A stretch of DNA of 13,899 bases from Porphyrobacter sp. (GTDB lineage Bacteria; Pseudomonadota; Alphaproteobacteria; Sphingomonadales; Sphingomonadaceae), in contig JAGKSZ010000063.1 in the NCBI GenBank assembly GCA_018991295.1, positions 1 through 13,899 on the forward strand, read 5' to 3'. The translations under genes were made by a program, and so were the position numbers. Under the pieces are notes generated by a model that worked only from the letters and a program-made list of their open reading frames with translations, had not been told where the DNA came from and did not search any database. Below are positions 1 through 9,306 of this stretch, in pieces (the stretch's first letter is position 1; each line of letters starts with the position of its first letter).

Positions 1-2438
<2,438 letters not shown>

Positions 2439-2500
2439 GAGAGAGGTCCGTCCTTTCGATTGACCCGCCCCCGATCCACGCGAAGACAAGTCTCCAGGGG

Positions 2501-2519
2501 GCGCGGTTTTCGCCCGCGC
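2501..2519. other. GC-rich hairpin in the acnA 5' region
   Basis: GCGCGG (2501-2506) pairs perfectly with CCGCGC (2514-2519) around a 7-base loop, about 65 bases upstream of the acnA start. If transcription starts further upstream, the hairpin would sit in the leader. It has no U-tract in either direction, so it is not a convincing terminator. Its function is unknown and chance formation is possible at this GC content. Confidence 0.25.
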
Positions 2520-2541
2520 ACCTGCGCTGACTCTCGCCCGA

Positions 2542-2547
2542 GGTCAA
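2542..2547 (-). promoter_or_regulatory. Possible -35 element for acnA (weak)
   Basis: The minus strand reads TTGACC in the 144-bp gap between the transporter and acnA, the place where an acnA promoter is expected. No good -10 hexamer follows at 16-18 bases (the 17-base position reads CAGGTG), so this is only a candidate. It would give a leader of about 70-80 bases containing the GC-rich hairpin. Confidence 0.2.
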
Positions 2548-2552
2548 GGGGG

Positions 2553-2573
2553 CCAAGGGACAATTGCCCTCGG
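2553..2573. terminator. Imperfect inverted repeat downstream of the EamA gene (weak terminator or operator)
   Basis: CCAAGGG (2553-2559) and CCCTCGG (2567-2573) form a 7-base stem with one weak pair around a 7-base loop, 10 bases after the transporter stop codon. Position suits a terminator, but on the minus strand the stem is followed by a C-rich stretch rather than a T-run. It could equally be an operator near the acnA promoter. Confidence 0.22.
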
Positions 2574-2582
2574 CAGATAGTC

Positions 2583-3542
2583 TTACTCGAAGGCGGAGGC
2601 GGGATTGACGCGGGGGCTGCGCGCCGCGATCCAGCAGCCGGTGACGATCAGCGCGGTTCCGGCAAGGGTCGGCCAGGTTACCGCCTCGCGGAAGAACAGC
2701 CACCCGAACAGCGCCGCCCAGACAAAGCCCGAATATTCGGTCGGCACCAGCGCATTGGCCTCGGCGCGGGCATAGGCCCAGGCGATGGTGAAGGAGCCGC
2801 ATACTGTCAGCGCCCCGGCGATCACCAGTGGCCACCATGCCTCACCCTGCGGCGTTTCCCAGAAAAGCGGGGCGAGCCCGAGCAGCACCACGCCGCTCAG
2901 AAGGCTGTGCATCGTGGCGATCTCCAGCGCGCCGGCCACCTGCGCCTGCCGCCTGATGACGATGAAGTTATAGGCATAGAGCACCGCCGAGACGAACAGC
3001 GAGGCGACGCCGAGCGCCACCTTCCCATCGAAGGCGCCGCTGCCGATCCGTCCGCCCACGATCACCAGCGTGCCAGCAAAGCCGAGCAGGCTGGCCACGG
3101 TTGCCTGCCGGCTGATGGTCTCACCCAGCAGCACCCGCGCAAGATAGAGCGCAATCAGCGGAGCGATGAAGCTCAGCGCAATCGCCTCGGCCAGCGGCAG
3201 GACGGTGATCGCATAGAAGAAGGACAGCGCCATGAAGGCCGAGACGATCCCGCGCTCGATATGCAGCTTCCACACCTCGCGCCCCGGCATCCGCGCCCCG
3301 CGCGCGAGCCACAGCGGCGCGATCAGCGCGGCGCCGATGAAGGCGCGCAGCACGGTGGCGGTATAGGCGCCCGCGATCAGCGCGGCCTCCTTCATGAAGG
3401 CGTCCATCAGCGACAGGAACCCGACGCCCAGCAGCGCGGCAGCGAAGGGCAGCAGGGCATGGTGGCGATGCGGCATGGCGCGCAAGGCCATAGGCGCAAG
3501 GCCCGGCAAGGTCACGCCGGGGCCGCACAGGAATGTGCACAT
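2583..3542 (-). CDS. EamA/DMT-family transporter, 10 transmembrane helices
   Basis: An inner-membrane carrier of the drug/metabolite transporter superfamily, which exports or exchanges small metabolites; the substrate cannot be read from sequence. The 319 residues hold two EamA repeats (about 30-165 and 175-305), each with about five hydrophobic helices. Each half ends with the family-typical element: PLAEAIALSFIAPL then LLGE near 140, and PTEYSGFVWAALFGW then FFRE near 285. Start choice: the ATG at 3542 has AAAGG five bases upstream and G/C-rich third codon positions throughout. An internal ATG at 3476 (MPHRHHALLPF) is a reasonable alternative that drops 22 residues outside the membrane domain. 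The gene is divergent from the L,D-transpeptidase and lies 144 bp upstream of acnA on the same strand; a link to aconitase is not implied. The family is certain, the function open. Confidence 0.88.
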   Translation of the reverse strand: MCTFLCGPGVTLPGLAPMALRAMPHRHHALLPFAAALLGVGFLSLMDAFMKEAALIAGAYTATVLRAFIGAALIAPLWLARGARMPGREVWKLHIERGIVSAFMALSFFYAITVLPLAEAIALSFIAPLIALYLARVLLGETISRQATVASLLGFAGTLVIVGGRIGSGAFDGKVALGVASLFVSAVLYAYNFIVIRRQAQVAGALEIATMHSLLSGVVLLGLAPLFWETPQGEAWWPLVIAGALTVCGSFTIAWAYARAEANALVPTEYSGFVWAALFGWLFFREAVTWPTLAGTALIVTGCWIAARSPRVNPASAFE

Positions 3543-3566
3543 TCATGCCTTTGACAGCCAAGATGG

Positions 3567-3596
3567 TTGATAGGGACATGGGCCAGCGGGTATGAC
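3567..3596 (+). promoter_or_regulatory. Candidate sigma-70-type promoter of the L,D-transpeptidase gene
   Basis: TTGATA (3567-3572) and TATGAC (3591-3596) are 18 bases apart and point toward the gene that starts at 3656, predicting a leader of about 50 bases. A perfect TTGACA at 3551-3556 lies just upstream but has no acceptable -10 at the right distance. No other candidate in this divergent gap looks better. Confidence 0.3.
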
Positions 3597-3655
3597 CGCG
3601 GGCGATGCGATGCTGCCAACCTCCCGGCGGCACGGGGCAAAAGGCTGGAATTGAG

Positions 3656-5101
3656 ATGACGAGGTTTTCGGGCAGACTGGCGGGCGGCGCAGCGATGGCC
3701 GCGCTGGTGGCGACAGCGGCGCTCGCACAGGATAGCCGCGGCGCGGCGCGCGGGATGATCCCCGGCGGCCAGAATCAGGGCGGCCCGGCGGTGGTGCAGA
3801 TGCCTGCGCCCACTCCTTCGTCCACGCCTGCTCCGGCGCCCAAGCCCTCCTCCGATGCCTTTTCGCAGGCTTTCCCTCCCACCGTCTCGCAGCCGGTGGT
3901 GCAGGCAACCCCGCAGGTCGCCCCGCTGGTGCAGCCCTGGACCGTGGCGCAGGCGCAGGCGCTGGTTGCGGTGATCGAGGGGATCGGCGCCGAAGGGCTT
4001 GACCCCAGGGACTATGACCTTGCTCCGCTCAAGGTCGCGATTGCCTCGGGCCCGTCGGACGAATTGAACCAGATGGCCTCGCAAAGCTTCGTCTGGCTGG
4101 TTGAGGACCTGCGCGACGGGCGCACTCCGATGGAGGCGCGCGAGCAGTGGTTCGTGGTCGATCCGGACCGCGAGGCGAACCCTTCGGGCAATGTGCTGGC
4201 CGAGGCGCTCAAGACCGGCGACATCGCCGGCACGCTGGCAAAGCTCAACCCCACCCACCCCGATTACGCGCGCCTGAAGGCGGAGCTCGCCGCGACTTCG
4301 GACGGGCAGGCCGCCCGGCGCAAGCTGATCCGCGCCAATATGGACCGCTGGCGCTGGCTCCAGCGCGATCTGGGCTCGCAATATCTCATCACCAACGTGC
4401 CCGAATTTCAGCTGCGTCTGACAGTGCGCAACAAGATCATCAGCACCTATCGCACCATCGTTGGCAAGCCGGGGCGCACCGCCACCCCGCAGCTGGCCGA
4501 GATGGTCGAAGGCGTGGTCTTCAACCCGACCTGGACTGTCCCGCAGTCGATCGTGAAGGGCGAAGGGCTGGGGGCCAAGGTGCTCGCCAACCCGGCATGG
4601 GCCAAGGCCAATGGCTATGTCGGCACCAAGGCGGCCAATGGCATGATCACCGTGGTGCAGCAGCCGGGGCCGGGCAATTCGCTCGGGCGGATGAAGCTGG
4701 AAATGCCCAATCCGCACGCGATCTTCTTCCACGACACGCCATCGCGCCACCTGTTCGGGGCCGAGTTCCGGGCGCTCAGCCACGGCTGCGTGCGCACCGA
4801 ACGCGCGCTGGAACTGGCGATGACGATGGCGATCCTCGGCAAGGGCGCAACCAAGGAAGAAGCGGTGGCCATCGCCAATTCGGGCAAATACACCAAGGTG
4901 GCGCTCGAACGGAAGTGGGCCGCCTATATCACCTATTTCACCATGGCGACCGACATCAACGGCGAGCTTTCGACCTTCAAGGACATCTATGGCCGCGACA
5001 CCAAGGTGCTCGCCAGCCTCGACAAGCCGCGCGTGCGCAACCGCAGCGTGCTGCCGACCGATGAAGTGATCGTGATCGAGGATGACCTCAGGGACAGCTG
5101 A
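3656..5101 (+). CDS. Exported L,D-transpeptidase, YcbB (LdtD)-like
   Basis: It forms 3-3 crosslinks between peptidoglycan stem peptides in the periplasm, replacing or supplementing penicillin-binding proteins. The 481 residues show an N-terminal signal peptide (MTRFSGRLAGG, Ala-rich core, likely cut after ALA-Q), a Pro/Ser/Ala-rich linker, then a scaffold-type segment (GIGAEGLDPRDYDL, DLRDGRTP). A YkuD catalytic domain follows from about residue 240. Its landmarks are NVPEFQLRL, VVFNPTWTVPQSI, QQPGPGNSLGRMK, FHDTPS and the catalytic SHGCVR with Cys378 (codon 4787-4789). I see no peptidoglycan-binding repeat between scaffold and catalytic parts. The start at 3656 was preferred over an in-frame ATG at 3605 because the signal peptide begins there and purine-rich AAGG/TGGAA precede it. 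It is divergent from the transporter and convergent with a second transpeptidase-fold gene. Family assignment is firm; the choice among paralogue names is not. Confidence 0.92.
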   Translation: MTRFSGRLAGGAAMAALVATAALAQDSRGAARGMIPGGQNQGGPAVVQMPAPTPSSTPAPAPKPSSDAFSQAFPPTVSQPVVQATPQVAPLVQPWTVAQAQALVAVIEGIGAEGLDPRDYDLAPLKVAIASGPSDELNQMASQSFVWLVEDLRDGRTPMEAREQWFVVDPDREANPSGNVLAEALKTGDIAGTLAKLNPTHPDYARLKAELAATSDGQAARRKLIRANMDRWRWLQRDLGSQYLITNVPEFQLRLTVRNKIISTYRTIVGKPGRTATPQLAEMVEGVVFNPTWTVPQSIVKGEGLGAKVLANPAWAKANGYVGTKAANGMITVVQQPGPGNSLGRMKLEMPNPHAIFFHDTPSRHLFGAEFRALSHGCVRTERALELAMTMAILGKGATKEEAVAIANSGKYTKVALERKWAAYITYFTMATDINGELSTFKDIYGRDTKVLASLDKPRVRNRSVLPTDEVIVIEDDLRDS

Positions 5102-5181
5102 CGCAGGGCTGAAAACCGGCACGCACGATGGGAAAGAGCGATGCTCTGCCTATCGCATCCCCGGCTGGTAGGAAACGCCCG

Positions 5182-5196
5182 GCGCGCAAAGCGCGC
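5182..5196. terminator. Perfect short hairpin between the convergent transpeptidase genes
   Basis: GCGCGC (5182-5187), AAA, GCGCGC (5191-5196) can fold in transcripts from both sides and lies 80 bases after the plus-strand stop and 6 bases beyond the minus-strand stop. A bidirectional terminator is the natural reading of the position. No U-tract follows directly on either strand, so it may act weakly or only as an RNA 3'-end stabiliser. Confidence 0.3.
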
Positions 5197-5202
5197 TGCG
5201 CT

Positions 5203-5904
5203 TCAGAACGCGCTGACCATCGTGCGCGCGCCGCCATCGATGGGCGTGCGTTCATAACGTGCCAGCGCGGGCACCGGCTGGATCGAGCCGTCTTCTTCCA
5301 GCCCCAGCGAATCCGCAAACAGCAGCCGCCCGCCTGACAGGTGCATCAGCGCCTCGCGGAACTGTTCGGTTCCCATCGCAAAGCACCCGTTGGAACGCCC
5401 GAGGCGGCCCCATTTGGCAAGGTGCGAGGTCTCGGCATAATCGGCATGGTGCATCACGATATAGCGCCGCAGCGCTGCATCATTGGTGTGATCGAGCCCG
5501 CCAAGCCGCACCGAGGTGCCATAGCGGCCCTTGTACCATTCCCACGTCACGTAAGCGCCCCGGCTGGTGGCGTTCGAGCCTTCGGAGTTCGAGAAATCCT
5601 TGAGCCAGCCATCGTGCTGCGGATCGGAGCCCTGCCCGTGGCTGACATGGTGCGATTGCACCTCGCCGCGTTCAAGGTTCACGAAGTGGAAGCGGGGCTT
5701 GGCCGAATGCAGGCCGAAATCGGCAATCCCGACAATGTCGTGCTTCCAGATCGCACCGCCAGCGCGGTGCAGTTCGCGCCGGGCGATGTCGAACAGGATG
5801 CGGTCACGCGGGGTTCCGGCGGCAACCGTGGCAAACAGGCGCGCAGGCAGCGCCAGTGCCGCCCCTGCTGCAAGGGTGCCCTTGAGGATATCGCGCCGCT
5901 TCAT
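5203..5904 (-). CDS. Tat-type exported murein L,D-transpeptidase catalytic domain protein (YkuD_2 family)
   Basis: A 233-residue protein of the YkuD_2 group, related to but distinct from the classical YkuD transpeptidases, presumed to act on peptidoglycan peptides outside the cytoplasm. The N-terminus MKRRDILKG plus an Ala/Leu-rich stretch to about residue 29 looks like a twin-arginine signal, a form that usually carries folded proteins. Catalytic landmarks are the RYIVMHHADY segment (His152/His153) and GRSNGCFAM (Cys174), equivalent to the family's RSxGC motif. GLDHTNDAALRRY is also characteristic. The start at 5904 has no Shine-Dalgarno, but an 8-codon mini-ORF ends on it in an ATGA overlap (5901-5927), so coupled initiation is possible. 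It is convergent with the YcbB-like gene. The family is fairly sure; the reaction (crosslinking, hydrolysis or other) is not established by the sequence. Confidence 0.85.
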   Translation of the reverse strand: MKRRDILKGTLAAGAALALPARLFATVAAGTPRDRILFDIARRELHRAGGAIWKHDIVGIADFGLHSAKPRFHFVNLERGEVQSHHVSHGQGSDPQHDGWLKDFSNSEGSNATSRGAYVTWEWYKGRYGTSVRLGGLDHTNDAALRRYIVMHHADYAETSHLAKWGRLGRSNGCFAMGTEQFREALMHLSGGRLLFADSLGLEEDGSIQPVPALARYERTPIDGGARTMVSAF

Positions 5905-5927
5905 CGCGACGTAACGTAAACGCGCAT
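5901..5927 (-). promoter_or_regulatory. Possible leader mini-ORF overlapping the YkuD_2 gene start
   Basis: An ATG at 5927 opens an 8-codon frame (MRVYVTSR) whose TGA overlaps the ATG of the next gene as ATGA. GGGA-type purines precede the mini-ORF, whereas the main start has none, so translational coupling is conceivable. It is far too short to prove coding. Confidence 0.2.
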
Positions 5928-5967
5928 CGTCCCGTTCCCAATAAGCCCCCGATCGTTCTATCGTACG

Positions 5968-6897
5968 TTAGCCTCCGCTCGTCGCCGCAGGTGGCGCAAA
6001 CGCGCTGTTCTGCGCGGCCATCGCCAGCATCGATGCGGCATGGCGCGCGGCAACCAGACGCGGATCATCGCCATAGCCTCCGCCCAGTGCGCTGGCGATC
6101 GGCAGGCCTGCCTCGCGCGCGGTGCGCACCACGAAACGGTCGCGCAAGCCCAGCCCTTCATCGCTCAGCGCCAGCCGCCCGAGCTTGTCATCGCGGTGCG
6201 GATCGACACCTGCCTGATAGAGCACGAAATCCGGCGCGAAGTCCGCCATGACCTGCGGCAGGTGGCGGGTCAGCACCTCCATATAGCCATCATCGTCCAT
6301 CCCGTCGGGCAGGCCGATATCGAGACTGGAGCGCGCTTTTCTTACAGGAAAGTTCTTCTCGGCGTGGAGCGACAGGGTGAAGATGTCCTCCCTCCCGGCG
6401 GTGAGGCTGGCGGTGCCATCGCCCTGATGCACATCGAGATCGACAATCAGCACGCGGCCCGCTTGGCCTTCAGCGATCAGGCGATTGGCGGTCACGGCGA
6501 GATCGTTGAACACGCAGTAACCCGCGCCCGTATCATGCAGGGCATGGTGGCTTCCGGCGGCGGAATTGGCGGCATAGCCGTGCTGCATCGCCAGCTGTGC
6601 GGCCAGCCATGTGCCGCCATTGGTGTGCCGCACCCGCGCAGTGATCGCAGGTGTCACGGGAAAGCCGATGCGGCGCTCCTTGTGGCGCGGCACCTCGGCC
6701 CGGAACACCTCGTCGACGTAATCGGGGCAATGCACCGCTTCCAGCCATTCGCGGGGCATGGGGTCGGGCGCGTGCTGCGTGATGGGCGCGCCGCTGGCCC
6801 GCAGTTCCTCCATGACGAGGTAATACTTGTCGAAACGGAATGTGCCCCGGTCCGGGCGGGGGGCCATGTAGTCGGCGTGGTGGACGACGTGCAGCAT
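5968..6897 (-). CDS. Histone-deacetylase-fold amidohydrolase (class IV/HDAC11-like)
   Basis: A zinc-dependent deacetylase-fold protein, cytoplasmic by the lack of any signal. Bacterial members act on acetylated or other acylated small molecules or proteins; the substrate here is unknown. The 309 residues fill a complete single domain. Visible catalytic elements are the paired His117-His118 in GSHHALHDTGAGYCVFND, zinc ligands Asp155 and His157 in DLDVHQGDG, zinc ligand Asp232 in AGVDPHRDD, and the transition-state Tyr275 in LGGGYGDD. The short length and RHTNGGT/AAGSHHA segments resemble HDAC11-type proteins more than acetoin-utilisation AcuC. The start at 6897 (MLHVVHHADY) fits the family N-terminus; a G-rich stretch lies about 10 bases upstream. 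It is followed by the YkuD_2 gene on the same strand and separated from the upstream mntP operon by 161 bp with a likely terminator, so it is probably its own unit. Confidence 0.9.
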   Translation of the reverse strand: MLHVVHHADYMAPRPDRGTFRFDKYYLVMEELRASGAPITQHAPDPMPREWLEAVHCPDYVDEVFRAEVPRHKERRIGFPVTPAITARVRHTNGGTWLAAQLAMQHGYAANSAAGSHHALHDTGAGYCVFNDLAVTANRLIAEGQAGRVLIVDLDVHQGDGTASLTAGREDIFTLSLHAEKNFPVRKARSSLDIGLPDGMDDDGYMEVLTRHLPQVMADFAPDFVLYQAGVDPHRDDKLGRLALSDEGLGLRDRFVVRTAREAGLPIASALGGGYGDDPRLVAARHAASMLAMAAQNSAFAPPAATSGG

Positions 6898-6955
6898 TCA
6901 GCTTCGCGCCCCCGCACCTGTGTGTTGGAGACACATGAGACACTGTCCAGAAAGC

Positions 6956-7008
6956 AAAAACCCGCCCCCAGAGCGCCCCCGGTGGCAGGCGAGGCGGTGA
7001 AGGGGCGG
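6956..7008 (-). terminator. Probable terminator of the ispG-mntP operon
   Basis: On the minus strand, 50 bases after the mntP stop, CCGCCCC (7008-7002) can pair with GGGGCGG (6968-6962), and the stem is followed by G then five T's (6960-6956). The 33-base loop is long but itself G/C-rich and may fold further. This is the only T-run beside a stem in the window. The rest of the 6898-7058 gap holds a short tandem GTGTCTC repeat near 6930 and no convincing deacetylase promoter. Confidence 0.4.
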
Positions 7009-7058
7009 CAGCAGGTTCATCGCGCTGCCATGCCAGCTTCATCGCCTGTAGGACAGCC

Positions 7059-7604
7059 TCAGATCCAGCCCATGTGTTCTGCGAGGATCTTGCACCCGAG
7101 CCCGATCAGGATGACGCCGCCTGCGCGTTCGGCCCATTCGCCCAGATGATCGCCTGCACGGCGGCCCAGCCACACGCCCGCGCCGCTCAGGGCAAAGGTG
7201 ACAAGCCCGATCAGCACCGCTGCCAGCCATGGCGAAACGTCCAGCGTCGGCAGCGTGATCCCCGCGGCAAGCGCATCGATACTGGTCGCCACCCCGGCGA
7301 TCAGCAGTGCGCGGCCCGTCAGCGCCTGTGCGGCTTCCTCCTCGCCCACGTGGCCGCCGAGCATCCGCACCCCGAGGAAGGTGAGCAGGCCGAAGGCGAT
7401 CCAGTGATCGACAGCTTCGACATAGATCAGCGCCACCGCTCCGATCACCCATCCCGCAAGCGGCATCAGCGCCTGAAACACCCCGAAGGTTGCCGCAATG
7501 GCAAGGCCGCCGCGCACATCGGGCCGGAACTTCGCCCCTTGGGTAAGCGCCACGGCAAAGGCATCCATCGCCAGCGCGACAGCGAGGAGGAGGGCGGCGA
7601 TCAT
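7059..7604 (-). CDS. mntP: Manganese efflux pump MntP
   Basis: An inner-membrane exporter that lowers cytoplasmic Mn2+. The 181 residues (E. coli MntP has 188) contain six predicted helices and the internal two-fold repeat. Conserved intramembrane acidic residues lie in AMDAFAVAL (Asp14) and SIDALAAGI (Asp110), with TFLGVRML before the central loop and GVILIGLGCKIL in the last helix. The start at 7604 was chosen because the first helix begins there; the open frame extends 22 codons upstream into the lipoprotein gene. The upstream gene's TGA is only 4 bases away, so mntP is translated from the same message as ispG and the lipoprotein. No yybP-ykoY-type manganese riboswitch could fit directly before it, so manganese control, if any, must act on the operon or elsewhere. 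Identity is sure by motifs; metal specificity is by family. Confidence 0.92.
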   Translation of the reverse strand: MIAALLLAVALAMDAFAVALTQGAKFRPDVRGGLAIAATFGVFQALMPLAGWVIGAVALIYVEAVDHWIAFGLLTFLGVRMLGGHVGEEEAAQALTGRALLIAGVATSIDALAAGITLPTLDVSPWLAAVLIGLVTFALSGAGVWLGRRAGDHLGEWAERAGGVILIGLGCKILAEHMGWI

Positions 7605-7608
7605 GCCA

Positions 7609-8148
7609 TCAGCTGCCCGCCAGCGCCGCCAGTTCGGCAAAGATTGCATCCTCGGCGCGGCTTCCCGCATTGCGCCAACTGGCGGCGGTATCGAGGTTTA
7701 AGGCGCGGCCCTCCGGCGACAGGACCAGCAACGCCGGGGTGCCTGGCACATCGTCAAGGCCGAACCTGCGCGCCACATCGAGGTTGTGGCCATCCCCGGT
7801 CTGCGGCATCCCGACATTGACGAAGACCAGCTCGTAACGCTCGGCCACCAGCGCAGCAAAGCGCGGGGTTTCCAGCCACCCGGCCAGCGCGCGGCTATCG
7901 TGGCACCAGTTGGCGCCCAGCACCACCAGCACGCGCTTGCCATTGGCCGCGGCACGGGCGAGCGCGGCATCGACATCGCCCATCGCGTCCGGGCTGACAG
8001 CGTAGGAACGCGCTTCGGGATGGGGCGATGCTTCGGGAACCGCCGCGACCGGGGCCTCGGGTGTGGCCTCGGGCAGAATGGCGTCAGGCACACTCACGCA
8101 AGCGGCCAACGCCAGCGCCAGACTTGCGGCAATGGCAGCGCGGATCAC
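7609..8148 (-). CDS. Thioredoxin-fold lipoprotein with a WCHDS motif
   Basis: A 179-residue protein with a lipoprotein signal (Leu/Ala core then LAAC, lipidated Cys17), a Pro/Glu/Ala-rich spacer to about residue 50, and one thioredoxin-fold domain. Where thioredoxins have WCxxC this protein has WCHDS (Trp81, Cys82, Ser85), so a classical dithiol exchange is not possible within the motif. The cis-proline element is present as PGTPALLVL (Pro138). The product should be membrane-anchored and face the periplasm. The start is a GTG at 8148 overlapping the ispG TGA by four bases (GTGA), and the stop is 4 bases before mntP, so it is the middle gene of a coupled operon. A role in redox or monothiol chemistry is an inference; no partner is identified. 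The fold is fairly sure, the function unknown. Confidence 0.85.
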   Translation of the reverse strand: MIRAAIAASLALALAACVSVPDAILPEATPEAPVAAVPEASPHPEARSYAVSPDAMGDVDAALARAAANGKRVLVVLGANWCHDSRALAGWLETPRFAALVAERYELVFVNVGMPQTGDGHNLDVARRFGLDDVPGTPALLVLSPEGRALNLDTAASWRNAGSRAEDAIFAELAALAGS

Positions 8149-9299
8149 TCTGCCGCGACTGCCGCTTGCGGTGCGGCGTGGGGATCGAAGGCGGTGGCTT
8201 CGCCCGCTTCGATGGCAGCGGCCTTTTCCTCGACGAGGCGGACGATGTGATCGAGCATCGCCTCATCATCGATGGCATGGGCCTTCATGCCGGACAGGTA
8301 GACCATATGCTTGCCATTGCCGCCGCCGGTGAGGCCGATATCGGTCTCACGCGCTTCGCCGGGGCCGTTGACGACGCAGCCGAGCACTGAAAGGCTCATC
8401 GGGGTCTTGATGTGTTCCAGCCGCTTTTCGAGCGTTTCGACCGTGCGGATCACATCGAAACCCTGCCGCGAGCAGGACGGGCACGACACGACGCGGACGC
8501 CGCGGGTTCTGAGGCCGAGCGCTTTGAGCATTTCAAAGCCGACCTTGATCTCCTGCTCTGGCTCTGCCGAGAGGCTGACGCGGATCGTGTCACCGATCCC
8601 GGCCCACAGCAGCGAGCCGATGCCGATCGAGGATTTCACCGTCCCGCCGATCAACCCGCCTGCCTCGGTAATGCCCAGATGCAGCGGGCAATCGACCGTT
8701 TCGGCCAAACCGTGATAAGCCGCAACCGCAAGGAACACGTCGGAAGCCTTCACCGCCACCTTGTATTCGTGGAAATCGTGATCCTGCAGCAGCTTGATGT
8801 GATCCAATGCGCTTTCGATCAGGGCTTCGGGGCAGGGCTCTCCATATTTTTCGAGCAGGTCCTTTTCCAAGGAGCCCGCGTTCACCCCGATGCGGATCGC
8901 GCAGCCATTGGCCTTGGCGGCGCGCACGACTTCTGCGACGCGGCTTGCCGAGCCGATATTGCCGGGATTGATGCGCAGGCAGGCCGCGCCCGCATCGGCG
9001 GCTTCGAGCGCGCGCTTATAATGGAAGTGGATGTCGGCCACGATCGGGATGCGGGCGGCGCGGGTGATCTTCTTGAAATCGCGCGTCGATTCCTCGGTCG
9101 GGCAGGACACGCGGATGATGTCCGCGCCCACTTCCTCGCAACGCCGGATCTGGTCGAGCGTCGCCTTGACGTCCTCTGTCGGGGTGTTGGTCATGGTCTG
9201 CACGGTGATGGGAGCATCACCGCCAACGGGGACATTCCCCACCATGATCTGGCGCGATTTGCGCCGCTCGATCGTGCGCCACGGACGGATGGAAGACAT
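8145..9299 (-). CDS. ispG: (E)-4-hydroxy-3-methylbut-2-enyl-diphosphate synthase IspG (GcpE)
   Basis: Penultimate enzyme of the MEP pathway: it reductively dehydrates methylerythritol cyclodiphosphate (MEcPP) to HMBPP using a [4Fe-4S] cluster, in the cytoplasm, with flavodoxin- or ferredoxin-type electron supply. The 384 residues match the short bacterial form: a TIM-barrel half with TVQTMTNT, VADIHFHY and RINPGNIG, then the cluster domain. Ligands visible are Cys273 and Cys276 (SCPSCSRQG), Cys308 (LGCVVNGPGE) and Glu315. The last 20 or so residues are an Ala-rich tail. The start at 9299 gives the expected N-terminus (MSSIRPWRTIERRKSRQ); the bases before it carry no Shine-Dalgarno but a -10-like TATATG, so initiation may be leaderless. 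It leads an operon with the thioredoxin-fold lipoprotein and mntP and is divergent from the membrane protein gene. Identity is certain. Confidence 0.97.
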   Translation of the reverse strand: MSSIRPWRTIERRKSRQIMVGNVPVGGDAPITVQTMTNTPTEDVKATLDQIRRCEEVGADIIRVSCPTEESTRDFKKITRAARIPIVADIHFHYKRALEAADAGAACLRINPGNIGSASRVAEVVRAAKANGCAIRIGVNAGSLEKDLLEKYGEPCPEALIESALDHIKLLQDHDFHEYKVAVKASDVFLAVAAYHGLAETVDCPLHLGITEAGGLIGGTVKSSIGIGSLLWAGIGDTIRVSLSAEPEQEIKVGFEMLKALGLRTRGVRVVSCPSCSRQGFDVIRTVETLEKRLEHIKTPMSLSVLGCVVNGPGEARETDIGLTGGGNGKHMVYLSGMKAHAIDDEAMLDHIVRLVEEKAAAIEAGEATAFDPHAAPQAAVAAE

Positions 9300-9306
9300 G
9301 GGGCGT

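Noticed and set aside
3512..5122. A 536-codon open frame on the minus strand opposite the YcbB-like gene
   Set aside because: It is antisense to a gene with a complete YkuD catalytic domain, and its own product is His/Arg-rich with no recognisable domain.
6171..6187. Second copy of the edge repeat (gagcttgtc) inside the deacetylase gene
   Set aside because: It shares only nine bases with the repeat and encodes the conserved DDKLG segment, so it is coding sequence.
6917..6942. Regulatory direct repeat GTGTCTC-AT-GTGTCTC upstream of the deacetylase gene
   Set aside because: Two 7-base copies plus a 5-base stem are within what chance gives; no promoter elements are arranged around them.
6961..6984. 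G-quadruplex in the gap between mntP and the deacetylase gene
   Set aside because: The minus strand has only GGGGG, GGGGG and GGG tracts close together; a fourth tract is missing, and the same bases fit a terminator stem better.
7498..7670. Extended N-terminus of MntP (22 more codons)
   Set aside because: The extension is hydrophilic, overlaps the lipoprotein coding region and would put a non-family segment before the first helix.
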